NCBI GenBank assembly: GCA_013397455.1
Contig: VYZB01000118.1
Coordinates: 1,444,249-1,508,248, forward strand
Direction of reading: 5' to 3'
DNA: 64,000 bases
Source: Crotophaga sulcirostris
Lineage: Eukaryota; Chordata; Aves; Cuculiformes; Crotophagidae
Below are positions 38,351 to 50,474 of this stretch, in pieces. The notes beneath the pieces are model-generated. The model was not told the origin of the DNA. It saw only the letters and a program-made list of their open reading frames with translations, and made no database searches. Every line of letters begins with the position of its first letter. Position 1 is the first letter of the stretch. Both the position numbers and the translations under genes were made by a program.

Positions 38351-40901
38351 ACAATCAATAGAGCAAAAAAAGTATTAAAATCAAGAGATTACAATCACGA
38401 GTAATCAAGAAAGTAAAGTATTTTTCACAGCAAGAGGATGAAAAGGGGCCAGGGGCACAAAGCTGAACTCTGCAAGATGCCTGGCATTGACCAATTTGGC
38501 AAGCTCACCACAAAACACTTAATGTGAAGTCAGCTAATCATATGAGATAACAAAATACTAGAACAGGATTAAAGTTCAGCAGTTTTTAATCCTATTTTGT
38601 ATTAAAGACAGAGAGAAACCTGTAGCAATAACAATCTACTAATGGGAAGTAGTTCATCTGCAGTCTCATCTAGGGTTTAATAAGTGCTCAGCACTTTCTG
38701 TACAACTGCCAATTTGCTTAAAGTGAAGGCAGATGTTAATCTTATGCACAAAGAACTGCAAGGGACCTTTAAGGATATGCCACATTATATCTTCAAATAT
38801 CATTTTCATTTTATGTTTAAAAAAAGCAGGAGTACACAGAAAAACAAGCCTGTTTCAGTGGATATAGTACATAATACAGGAAAACAACCACCTCTTGCAG
38901 ACAAATCCATAAAATAAAACTATTCCTATTCTCTTTTTATCTTGGAAATTAAAATGCTAGATCCTTTCTCTTCTTACAGCTGCAGTGCAATGTAATTTAA
39001 TAAATACTAAATAATTAATCATGGCTTTAGTTTTTAATTATCTCTCACATGATAAACACTCAGACTCTTTCATTTCTCCATCTTAATTATTTTGATTATT
39101 TCTAACACCAAAAAGCAAAAAAGTATTCTCACATAAATCAGATCCTAGGACAAGCAGAGCAACAAAAACCTCACATGAATTTCTCTGCTTTTCCTAGCAA
39201 TTTTGCATTCAGATAAAAGGCTAGGGAGAAAATGGCATCCATGAGGAAGGCAGGCAACATTTCAAGCTTAGTCCTCACTCCTTCCGAAGCCAGGGGTAAG
39301 AAATGGTGCTAACCTCAGTCTATTAAGCTTTTGACTTTGTTTACCTACTTAAGAAGTTTTCCATCCTGTGCTTCCTAGACAAAAGCCTATTAACAGGCAG
39401 TAAACCAAGAAGCACAAGTCTTCATAGCTGATAAGTAAGACTAAATCAAGTGAAGACAACACCTACATGTATTCCTACTGTCAAAGTGTTCAGATTGTCT
39501 TGACATCATTAGATAAAAGCACTCACATCCAGTAAATGGGACCATTTCAGGAATTATGCAATTTTTCTCAGCATGAAAACAAAGCACAATTCCTTAAAGA
39601 GCCTAAGCAATGCTTTCAAGTTTATTCTTTTAAAAATGAAATGCAGATATACCCTAGTTCAGCATTAATTATAATATAATCAATATCACACAGGAGGTCA
39701 CAGCAAATAAATATCGGGAAAATAAATACAACACACTTAGAAAAACCCTACTTCTCATTTGCAACAGCTTCCTGCTGGAAGCACTACAGTGCAGGGCTGT
39801 CTGAGACCCTGGCACTATCTCACACACATCTCTTCAGATCTAATCACATAATAAAAGAAAAGTGACATCCAGATTTCAAAAGTATCTTTAAAACTCTACA
39901 AACTTACTTAAATAAAGAGGTCAATAAGGTTCTCCCTCTGTTTTATTTATTCTGTTAATATAGCCTCTGAGTTGAAAAAAATTGGTCAATCCTTTTCAGT
40001 TTGTTTGGAGAGTTCAATAGTCCTTAACACTGTTGTTCAGATGCAGCTGAACTCAGCTCTTTACTGAAGTTTACTCAGCACACAAAGGCTCTTTGTTGCA
40101 CTCCAGTGCTAGGAAAACAATAAACAAGAATGTCCTCACCCACCACAGAATAAGAGCCATTTTTGAAATGTGTTTACAAGTTCAGTGTGGAACGACATTC
40201 AAACACGTAACACATTTTCCAGTTGAAGAACTTCTCTAACAGACAAGTATTTCCAAAAACTTGCAAAATTATAGTAAACTGTCCATAAACAACAACTGCT
40301 CCACCCCACTAAAGCAGATGTTAAAACTGAAGAACTGCAGAGGCTTACAAAGTTTAAACTTTATTAAAATAAACATAATTCAGGACCCCCAAAAAATCCC
40401 TGCCCCCAGGTGAAGCTGCATAGCAGATTTTGTTCAGGGGGATATGGGAATATTAAAAAAAACCTTGTGATGCCAGCTGCTGTTTTTAAGCATGTTAGTA
40501 GGAGTCTCTGATTGAGTGACTGCAGAATGAACTCTCACACAACATTTCTATAATTTTAACAGGAGGAAGAACAGCTACAAAATTAGATTAGAAAGTCCCT
40601 GACAATTTTACACAACTGGCAGTTTAAGAATTAAACAGGATACATGAAAATTAGTAATAAGACTAAGATTAAATATGTTTGTGCTTTTATATTGATGCTA
40701 AAAACAAAAATGGGAGTATGTGAATCCATATACATGTTTATGCATATACACACGTTTGTAAAATGGTGATTTATTCATGTAACAGACTTAATAGATAGCT
40801 ATTGCATATGTGTAACAGTAGTAGAAAGAAGACAATAAAATATACAAATAATACAGGAAGGAGAAAATAGGTTATATCTATAAAGACTTAGTAATTCTTT
40901 A

Positions 40902-40962
40902 TAACACATATATATCTATCTATAAATATATAAGATGGTTATATAATATATAAAGTATATTA
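40902..40962. repeat. AT-rich (TATA)n low-complexity tract
   Basis: Interrupted TATA/TATC units forming an imperfect dinucleotide-tetranucleotide tract of about 60 bases. Confidence 0.75.
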
Positions 40963-41145
40963 AATCCATCTGTATGTAGACAATACAGTATAACAGCACT
41001 TTTACATAAATTGAGGACTTGGCTAAGCCTAAAGTGACACCACTCAAGGTTTTGTTTTCATTGACTCAAAATGTTTTTTCTGGGGAATACGAAATTGCAA
41101 ACAGAAACTGTAATGGGTCATACAGGTTTTAACAGCAGATATCAC

Positions 41146-41222
41146 AGACTCATAGAATCATAGAATGGTTTGGGTTGGAAGGGACCTTAAAGATCATCTA
41201 GTTCCAACTCCGCCGCCGTGGA
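41146..41222 (-). mobile_element. CR1 LINE 3' terminal fragment
   Basis: In plus orientation it reads 'ctcatagaatcatagaatgg', then 'tttgggttggaagggacctt' and 'aaagatcatctagttccaac'. This near-consensus CR1 3' end is only about 77 bases long. The near-consensus sequence suggests a younger insertion. An unusual CGCCGCCGTGG string closes it. Confidence 0.95.
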
Positions 41223-44134
41223 ACTAGTCACATTGTGCATATTTGTATACTTTAAATTGCAGCCTCGTCTCTTCTATTTACATCCTTCAGCATCCTGGCT
41301 TGTGCCCATGCCCCATCTTTAGTACTGGAAGCACTGAAACTTATACACTAAGTTAAGAGAACAACTTACTCTTATTTTAGTCTTGCTACACATTATTTTC
41401 AATTTTCATTTTCCAAAGTCTTCTTTGGAAATATTACATATGCAACTAATGACTATTAGCTTAAAAACTGTTATTTAAATTAATTACTAAGAGATTTCTT
41501 TTTCAATTATTCATTGTTTTGGAATGCTATAAAGCTTTATAACAAGACTAATTAAATAAATGTTTTAGCTCAGGCAGAGTCTGTTCCAAACAGCATCCTT
41601 CGGCTGATGAAGCCTGAAATCAGAACCTCAATTCTTCTTGGTACTGTAACCCTCTTTTAGTATATGTAAAGGAATTTTCTATGCATTAACATAGTTTACC
41701 ATTTATATTTCTGAAAGAAAAAGTCTCCTTTGCTCATGAGAAACAAGCAAACAAAAATGATGAAGGTTAATTTTTAAAATGCTTCACAAAGCAATTTTAC
41801 CCAAAGCCATTCTTCCTATACCACATGCACTGAATGGCAATCAGCTGCCAGCCTTAAATTGTGGTTCAGTTCATATAATGACATTAGAATAGGAACCTGC
41901 TTATAGGGCTATCCATAAAATTATATAGAAAAAGCTTAAAAAAAAAAATCACAGAAGGTAAGCAACAAATGGATTTAATTATTTCAGTTGAATAACTTGT
42001 TTTCACTTTTACGTTATTACAATAAGTTTTCTTAGTCTTCATTGTCTGTACTTTATATTTAGCAAGAGGAGGAACAAAAAGCAATAGAAAAGGGCCTTTG
42101 TTTTCTCAGAAGCACTTTTATGCCAAGTTATGCCTAAAGCATAACAAAGAGCCACAGCACTCAAATTGGAGGCATTGCGTTCCATTGTTTCCCATGAGCA
42201 AACCTCCTCTGATACAACAAACTCATGTTATAACTTGATTGTAGTAAAACCATATAAAATACTTTACTTGCTAGAAGCAACCTTATTGGAAAAGAGCAAT
42301 TTTGCATGTTTCAGCTCACTAAAATTACTACCATAAAACAAAGAACTAAGAAGTTTTCTCCTTTCCAAGACCAAAAGAAAAAAGTGATATTCGCAAGTGT
42401 TCCTAAAAACTTTGGTGAAGTAGGCAAAATTGTAGCAGAAAACCATTGAACTTTTGTAGCACAAAACCACAAAATCACATTTGTTGCAAGCCCAAAATCA
42501 CAGTTAGTTGGGCTGTGTTGTTTAGAAAGCACTGCAATTTAATTAATTAGGAATGGTGTAAAGAGTATGTAACAGTGGTACAAGAGGATTCCATCTAAAG
42601 GAAGTCTTTCCATTGTCTTCAGTGCTAGTGGATCAGATCACACCACTACTCTGTGTCCTGGAATGCCCCTACACCCATTTTCCTCATTCTTAAAATTAGC
42701 CTTGTACACACTGGAGATTTGTTAAGACTGACTAGATCAAAATTAAATTACAAAAAAATACTAGTGTCAGTCACTGCCAATATTTCAAGCACCTGCCTCT
42801 TTTTTGATCACTACAGGTATAGGAAAAAACAGGGGATAGGCCACCCTTTTATGCAGAGAGCTTAGCAAAATGTTGTGACTTATTAGAAGGAAAGAGATGG
42901 AGAACTTCAGAAGAAAGATAACAAACTAAATCAGCAAAGCAAAAAAGGCAGCAATTAAGGGCAAATACTCCTCCTCCTTTCATGATTTTTTTCAATAGTC
43001 TAGCAGCCACCCTCCACTTTGGAAAAGTATAGTTATGATAGCAGTCAAAAAAGCAACACACCAAGACACACCACTAAGAGACATCCCTAACGCCATGCTT
43101 TTACTAAGGTAAAATTCTCTTTTTCTTAGCAAATACAGACTGAAATTTCTGTAAAACTTTCATACTCAGAGTCAGATGATGTTATTGTTTTATGATGCAT
43201 AGTTAATATCGTAAGAGGCAGAAGATCTGGCTTGTGATGTGTTTTCTCTGTGAGAGACTAGTGTATTAACATAGTTGGAGGCAGAGTTCAAGCAAAATAC
43301 TACTGGAGACCTCCAACTCCAATCAAAGCAGCATTGCTTTGCAACAAAGTATCAGTGCCGTAGTAATGTTCAGTTCATGAAAACAAAATAGCATTTCAGT
43401 TCAAAAGTATTCAATTACATTACTGGAAAGAAACAAAGCATTGAAAATGAGAAGTAACTGCTTTTTGGACATACACCTGACTAAACGCAACGTGAGCCTC
43501 ATCTTATTGGCTCTCACACAGATATAAATTGTAATTAACTTCACCTATTGAGTAAGATTTTCTGATGAAGAAATAAAACGGCCCCTGGCTCAGATGGACA
43601 TTTAAATTACGAACTGTTTGAATAGGGTTAAATCAGTGGCCAAGCATCAACATTTCTATGCATAGCAAAAGTTGTAAAAGCTTGATTTTCCTCCAGCCCA
43701 GTTTCTGAAGTCCCAGTTCAAAAAAAATAGGTCAAGTTTCATACAGTCCTCAACCTTTCTCAAAGTCAGCTTGCACAATGCAGGCCTGACCCATTTTGAG
43801 TTGGTCCTTCTAAAATAAATAAATAAATCAGGTGGCTGCAGTACTTTTCATACTTTATTTCTGCATTAAACGTCTTGCATATGAAATATATTAGCATTTT
43901 AATTCCATAGTCTGAAGAACACATTGCTGTGAACTCACACATAACTGGAGGCTGATTAGTTAGCTCAAGGTAGATTAGTTCTCTCTGCATTTTATTTAAA
44001 ATTCCTACAGTAAACAACTGTTAACACAAAGGTTAGCACAACAGAAAGAAGTATTACTTTTCCTGACTACGCTACACTCGTTCCAAAAAAACCATCAAAT
44101 ATCAAAAAATGTTACAATTATAATATAATTTATT

Positions 44135-44180
44135 ACAATACTGTTTCCTTCTTTTTAGTACAATACTGCTTCCTTCTTTT
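44135..44180 (+). repeat. Tandem duplication, 25-base unit
   Basis: 'acaatactgtttccttcttt' begins at 44135 and recurs at 44160 as 'acaatactgcttccttcttt', with one T/C difference in the aligned 20 bases. It is a recent local duplication, probably by replication slippage. Confidence 0.9.
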
Positions 44181-44896
44181 GGGAAGCTAAAGAATGACAA
44201 CTCTAACTCAATTCTACTACTTTCTTTTGTGAGTATTTGAAACAGAGGAATGGAAACTATTAGGATATGAATGTGGACAAACTTCTAATTGGTAAAATTG
44301 ACATAAATACTATTCTAGATGGGATTGTCTATTGAATAATAATGTTCTTGCAAATTTCTACACTAAAAGTCACATTTCCTGACACGTTTTTAAAAATAGG
44401 TTCACTCTGATTATGAAATAATTTTATTTTGAAAAGTAGTTACCAAATTATTTTTTTTGGCTCAGCCTGCCTTAAATCCAAAGCAACTGTATCAATGCAG
44501 CAAAAGCTGGCATATATTATCCCTCCCTCTAAAAACTCCTGCTAATACATTTTGAAGTGCTATTTCAGGTAATAATAAGGTGAATTTCTTAATATCCACA
44601 CTACAGATTTTCTCTGAGGATAGCCATTATGAGAAATCCAGAAGTTCACTGATAAGAAGGGTTGCTCTGGTAAAAGGACTTTCACAACCAGAGAAATGCT
44701 ATCTATAATCTTGGCACTTTGATCTCTCATAATACAAACTACTGCTGTATCTGGGATGTAGCTCATTATTAATAGTTAAATATTTTTAAATGGAGCAGCT
44801 TTGAAGATCACTTGCAATATCAATAGCTTGCATTTATATAAGGCTTTCATTTTCAAGGACAATGCTACAGGGTCCCTCAATCTGATACACATGTGC

Positions 44897-44910
44897 ATAT
44901 ATATATATAT
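44897..44910. repeat. (AT)7 dinucleotide run
   Basis: Seven perfect AT units preceded by 'cacatgtgc'. Confidence 0.85.
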
Positions 44911-45612
44911 AAACTTCCATTTGCATTCAAACACATAATTAAGATTATAAATATGTATCCACTCATTAATGCATAATGTATCAGCTTAACTACAGGTTTT
45001 GAGACTTTAATATATAAGGCTATATGATACACCAAAGTAATCACAGACTTCAATGGAATTATACCAATAAAAATTAGATCAGTTATATCAGAATATGACT
45101 TTCATGAAAAATGTAAATACAATAATTTTCATTTATTTTAATAAGTTCTGAAAATATGCAGGGAAAGGAAGATACCTTTTACAGAGGAATCTTGGAAAAA
45201 AAGATTGCATTGTTTCACTTTATGCAGTATACACATTTCAGTTATGTAAGATTTTCAGAAAGACTTACTTCTGTTGAAAACACTCCGCTAAGACCTTCAA
45301 AATTTCCACCAGATGATTTTTAAATGAAGTATTAAGGTCAGAAATTTTACTGGGCAAAACAAACAAACTATTAAAAAAATAAAAAGAAAATGTTCTGTTC
45401 AAACATTTCTTACTTAGCATGTAGTTTGAGTTCACCTTCAGTGAAATCAATTATGCTTGCTATGCAATATTTGAAGGGTACATGGTATTGTAATTTATCT
45501 CTTTCACTTCTCTACACATGTACTTCTCCAACTGCATAGACTGAATTTGACCAGAATATCTAAGTAACAGAGTCAAGACAGGAAACAATTTACCATTTAC
45601 AAAAATTCTTTC

Positions 45613-45634
45613 TAAACAAACAGGAGTTTGTTTA
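45613..45634. repeat. Perfect 9-bp hairpin beside a CR1 insertion
   Basis: The arms 'taaacaaac' (45613-45621) and 'gtttgttta' (45626-45634) enclose the loop 'agga'. The left-arm sequence then repeats directly as TAAACAAAC from 45634. TAAACA is a forkhead-factor core. The CR1 body starts about 15 bases downstream. Confidence 0.75.
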
Positions 45635-45648
45635 TAAACAAACAAACT

Positions 45649-46055
45649 AAGGAGGAGCGACTGAGGGAGCTGGGGCTGTTTAGTCTGGAGAAGAGGAGGC
45701 TCGGGGAGACCTCACTGCTCTCTACAACTACCTAAAAGGAGGTTGTAGTCAGGCAGGGGTTGGTCTCTTCTCTCAGGTGACCAGTGACAGAACTAGAGGA
45801 CATGGACTCAAGCTTCATCAGGGAACGTTTAGGCTTGATGTTAGGAAAAAGTTCTTCACTGAAAGGGCAGTTAGCCATTGGAATGCACTGCTCAGGGAGG
45901 TGGTGGAGTTGCCAGCCCTGGAGGTGTTTAAGAGGAGATTGGATGAGGCACTCAGTGCCATGGTTTAGATGCTGGGTTGGTGTTAGTGTTGGGTTATAGG
46001 TTGGACTCTATGATCTCAAAGGTCCTTTCCAACCTTGTAATACTGTGATACTGTA
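45649..46055 (+). mobile_element. CR1 LINE 3' end with open ORF2 C-terminus
   Basis: This plus-strand CR1 runs from 'ggaggagcgactgagggagc' through the 'gtttagtctggagaagagga' block to the 3' UTR. Positions 45777-45968 translate without interruption to the reverse-transcriptase C-terminus ('[15 protein letters not shown]', '[20 protein letters not shown]', ending 'LDEALSAMV' and a stop). The 3' UTR contains 'ggttggactctatgatctca' and 'aaggtcctttccaaccttgt', and the tail is TACTGTGATACTGTA. It is the same subfamily as 11885-12150 in the opposite orientation. The upstream 4 kb of a full element is missing, so it cannot transpose. Confidence 0.96.
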
Positions 46056-46156
46056 ACATAGGTCAACATCTTCCTCAACACCAGTTCGTGAATTCAAACA
46101 GGGAGGACAAAATTCTTCCATCACTGAAGCAAAAGGGACACTAAGGAAAGATTTTA

Positions 46157-46192
46157 AATTTATTACTTATTTTTAATTTATTACTTATTTAA
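46157..46192. repeat. Tandem duplication, 18-base unit
   Basis: 'aatttattacttattt' occurs at 46157 and again at 46175 without mismatch over 16 bases. Confidence 0.88.
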
Positions 46193-49100
46193 ATAACTAA
46201 CCTCTTACTAGGATGACCATTTTTTTAGACACCAACTGTGCAATGTCTAAAAGTTAATTTTTCCACAACTATTGTAAAAGCCTTCCACAATGTAACATTT
46301 GCAGTACCTCCTGTATTGCATCCTATTTCCAAGTGTAATGACCCTCAAAATCCAAGATTGATTTTGGCTTTATTCTGATCAATACTCATCTCCACAATAT
46401 ATTAGACTTTACATTGACCTAACCAAAAAGAGTCATTATATGTATATTAGTCAATCTTCAAAACATTTATTAAATTAACTTCAAAGACCACAAAAGATGT
46501 ATTGTTACAACTGTTTCTGTCTTGGATTTCTATCCATCATCCTTGGTAAGATTTACATGCAACTGATAATTCACATAATCACATAGTCACTGTAGTGGAT
46601 TTCTAATAACTATTATTTTAAGATCAATCTTTTAGTATATATGTATAATTGGAGGAACACTCCAATATCATATAGTTACTAGACTATTAGAATCCAATCT
46701 TACATACTGTAAAATCATTGAGAGAATATACCTCTCCTTCAGTGACAGAAGTGAACTCTAAGAGAATGGGGAGAGTCTAAAACAAGTCCCCCTAGAAAGT
46801 AAAGCAGGGGAAGCTTTCTCAATCAAAGGATTTTGACCAGCACATTTTTAAAAGAAACACGGCACCCAGAAGCATACTTATATAAAGCTCACTTTTTAAA
46901 AACACAGTTTTCTAATTAGCTTTTTTATGATATTAGCTGATTTCAAAATAAGACTATAAAATCTATACATGTATTAAAGTAGGTGATAACATTATGTCAA
47001 AACTGTTACTGAGTGACCTGGGATAGGTTCCTCCTCACTTTCATTTTCAAGTCTCAAAGTAAGCCAAAACACAAAGAAAAGATCAATAAATACATAATTC
47101 TTAATTTTTAAAATTATAAATTCATTTAATGCTTTTGTTTTTTCTTTGTACAAAATTTAAGTTTTCATCCCTATGAAATTAACGATTTCAACAGAACTAT
47201 TTGTATTTCAGATAGGTAACACAGTTTGCTCTTTGCATAGTAAAGACCCCTTATTGTACATTATTTGAGGTGATAATTACGTGTTTATTGTCTCCCTTAG
47301 GCAATTTATCCTAAACTAAATAATTTTACAGCCTGGTTGAAATTTTATTAAGCAAAAGGAATACTAAACACTCCATGAATTTTCTGTCCAGAAATCTTAA
47401 TAAAATAAAACTCAATATAATACCATTTATAATATATTTTTTTATGTAACCGACAGACATTTAAACACAATACTAATAGACTTTATATTCTTACAAGCTT
47501 GACATATCAACAACATTTGCTTAAAAATTCAACTTTAAACTTTCTATTACCTTAGCTCTGGTATCTTTTCAGTATCTTACCAGATACTAAAAGACACAAG
47601 AATAGGCAGAATAAAATGATTAGTAACTAAACATGAGGAGAAGCTGATTTAAAAAAATAAAAAGAAAACATAAAAGTGGATAGCAATCTAAAGTGAGGAC
47701 ACAAAAAGCCAGAGAGGAGACAAATAATTTCATAAACATAGTGAGATATTTTCAAAACAATCAAAGTTTCCTAACAATTGCTTAAACATGTCTATCACAG
47801 CTCTTTCCACACTGGCCAGCATGAAGATGCTGATGCTTCAAACTCAACTGTCTGATGCCTTTTGCATTTCCACTTTCATAACATTAGAGGCACCTTTGAT
47901 CTGCTAGAAGAGAGGGAGGTCTAGTATCACTCATCCTGCTCCATTTGGAGTCTACAACATTTGAAATTGCTCATTTAAAGTACCTTTCTACTAAATAAAA
48001 TTGTATTGTAAGTAACTTATTTCTACCCAAAGAGACAAACAAGTAGTCTCAAAGTATATGGGTTACCTAAGTACCTGCCAAGCAACACAGTATTATTTCT
48101 TAAATTTTGTCATCCTGACTTTAGCCACAAAGAGTGGCACAGCACATCCTCTACAATGGTCACTAATGGATTAATCCAAAAGACATCTCTGAGGAGCAAC
48201 TGAGAGCTAAATAGAAGCCCATGCTGTTATCTGAAATGTGAGCAGTTCCGCTGAAGATGCTGGCGTGCCCCACGAAAGCAAAAGGACACTTTCTTATGCA
48301 CTACATAAAAACAGAGAGAGAGAAAATGACATCCCCCAGATGAAAACTGTTCTAAACTTTTCTTTCCTTTTCTTCTAAAATTCTCTGTCATTGTTAGCAG
48401 AGTTTCGGCTCCACAAACTGCTGTGCACACTTTCCTTGCTGCTCTTGATATGTTTGGGTAAAAGAATGTTTTTAGAAGCCTACGTTGCCCACTTTTTTAT
48501 ATTCCTTTTATGAAAGGGCTATGACAGGAAACCATTTTAAATATTATGTGTTTTCAAGGGGAATTTATGAGTGTGTCAGATCATACAGATAGGCAGACAG
48601 AAGAAGCCTCTAAACACAGACAGAGGACTGAGAGCAGGAGAGATTAATCTCCCACTTGAGGCAACCTGGAAGAGGGCTGCTGGAGGAAAGGCAAAAGACA
48701 CAAGAAGAGAGGGACAGGCTGTGCACAATACGGCTTTAGCCTGCTAAGGTGCAGACAAGCAGCTTAAACCTGACGCAGAAGAGAAGTCACTCAAGAGGGG
48801 TTAAACACTGGCAAGCACCAAAAAAAAAAGAATGAAGGGTTTCTGAAGCTGAGTTTTGAACAGATTGGGAACTGGATTGGCATGTTACATGGCATGATAC
48901 TTGAAGTTTTCACAGAAGCTGAATGCAACCATTTCCCTGGACCCATAGTACTGCTAAGCATATAATCCCCTCAGAAAAATGGATAAACTCCATCTCAAAA
49001 CTTGTGCAGGATTTCCCCACCCTTCTCTGCTGCCACTGGGTGTTTCAGAACCCATTTGCTCTAATGGGGGAATGTTCTCCAAATTCCTGCATGAAAATTT

Positions 49101-49858
49101 TATCAGGGGTAGTAGATGAACTCAAGTTGTTCTTGTGCCAGCAATGTCTTTTATGACAAGGTTCTGCCTCCGTTGTGTTGATCCCCTCCTGAATTTGCAG
49201 ACAGGGCTCATATCCTGCTCCTTTCATTTCACTTGGTCAAACAAACCAGGATCTCCCTTATCTCTCTATAAGAAGCCAGGCTTACTATATACTGAGACCA
49301 CCTTGTCAGCTCTTCTCAGCACTGAGTCTGATTTCAGCTATTCTTCTTGAAGATCAGAACATTTCATCTCATTGTAAGTTACTGCAAGATGACACTAATA
49401 TTTTAATATATCTTCCAGAACCCTCTCTCCTCAGGCTTCATAAAGTTACATTTTGCTGTTTCAATTGCTACATTACATTGGCAGTGCAGGTGAAAATTTC
49501 TTTTATTTCTAAATCACCCCCTATGCTTCTATTACAGGACAAATCTCATATATATTATGAAGATAAGTAGTAATTAATTACAACAACATTCCAAGGCCTC
49601 AACTTCATTAATTTGTGACATTGAACTTTTTGCCAAATATACACCAGAGGAGAAAAGGACAACTGTGGAAAGCGGTTTCATTCATAAATTTTGAGCAAGC
49701 TGCAATACCTCCACAAACCACAAGCCAACCATCTGGAAGTTGGAGTGGATTCTCAAATTTTACAACAGGAAAATTCAACCTGTAATACACAAATTACTTC
49801 CAAGAGGACTAATATACATAATTAAGAAAAAGAGGTCTACTGACAGTAGTATTTAAAT

Positions 49859-49902
49859 GGAAAATTGATTCCACTGGAAAATTGATTCTACTGGAAAATA
49901 GT
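49859..49902 (+). repeat. Tandem repeat, 17-base unit, about 2.5 copies
   Basis: 'ggaaaattgattccact' (49859), 'ggaaaattgattctact' (49876), then the partial 'ggaaaatag' (49893). The two full copies differ at one base. Confidence 0.9.
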
Positions 49903-50452
49903 TAATGGCCCACAAATTGAAAACCAATTCTTGTATTATTTGAGTATCTTACTTGTATGTGGCAGTTTGAGGACAGGGCACAGTTCCCACAGGCAGTCTA
50001 TGCTTATGATAAGTAACACCAACAGCTCAAAGAAGATACTGAATACATTTAGCTCATGAATAGTTCTACGTCTGGTAAAAAAAAAAGAGTAACTTTTATA
50101 TCAGAACAACCCAGAAGAGCACACTGAAACCTGTGATGTAAGTATATATTAGCATTCTAGCTCATCTTTTCCTGCATCTCCTTCACCACACATTAAAAGC
50201 TGGTTTCAAACCCTGTCAGGTAAAAGTCTCAAGCACATGCAAAAATAAACAAAGTAGCAAGAGTGTTTTTGTCATTGTATTAAAGAAACAAATCTCAGGA
50301 TATCCCTACACGTTGTCTTGTTACTCTAACAGCATGAGCTGGAGAAGGCAGACTATGCTATGAATAAGAATTCATTTAATACAGTTTTGCAGCTGTTAAG
50401 ACAAAAAAATGCTTTCTTCTCCTGATTACATTCTGACCCTATTTTGTATACG

Positions 50453-50474
50453 TTGATTAATTATTGATTAATTA
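50453..50474. repeat. 11-base direct repeat 'ttgattaatta'
   Basis: Two perfect adjacent copies of an 11-base unit holding ATTAAT/TAATTA homeodomain cores. Spacing is close to one helical turn. Confidence 0.7.

Larger units (their letters stand above)
24672..41145. other. 16-kb AT-rich unique DNA with few repeats
   Basis: This is the longest stretch in the window without a recognisable transposon. Contents are an ATC microsatellite (27349-27365), a GC-richer stretch at about 27460-27840, a TGG run at 32798-32810, a GC-rich island at about 37760-38350, and an AT tract at 40902-40962. Motif-dense tracts that could be regulatory lie around 31960-32110. Frames of up to 143 codons (30135-30566, starting only at GTG) show no domain, and their length is what chance allows in this much AT-rich sequence. 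It is probably intron or intergenic desert. Confidence 0.5.
41223..45648. other. AT-rich unique DNA
   Basis: No gene was recognised. It holds a 25-base tandem duplication (44135-44180), an (AT)7 run (44897-44910), an AAAT run (about 43812-43828) and a hairpin just before the next CR1 (45613-45634). Confidence 0.55.
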
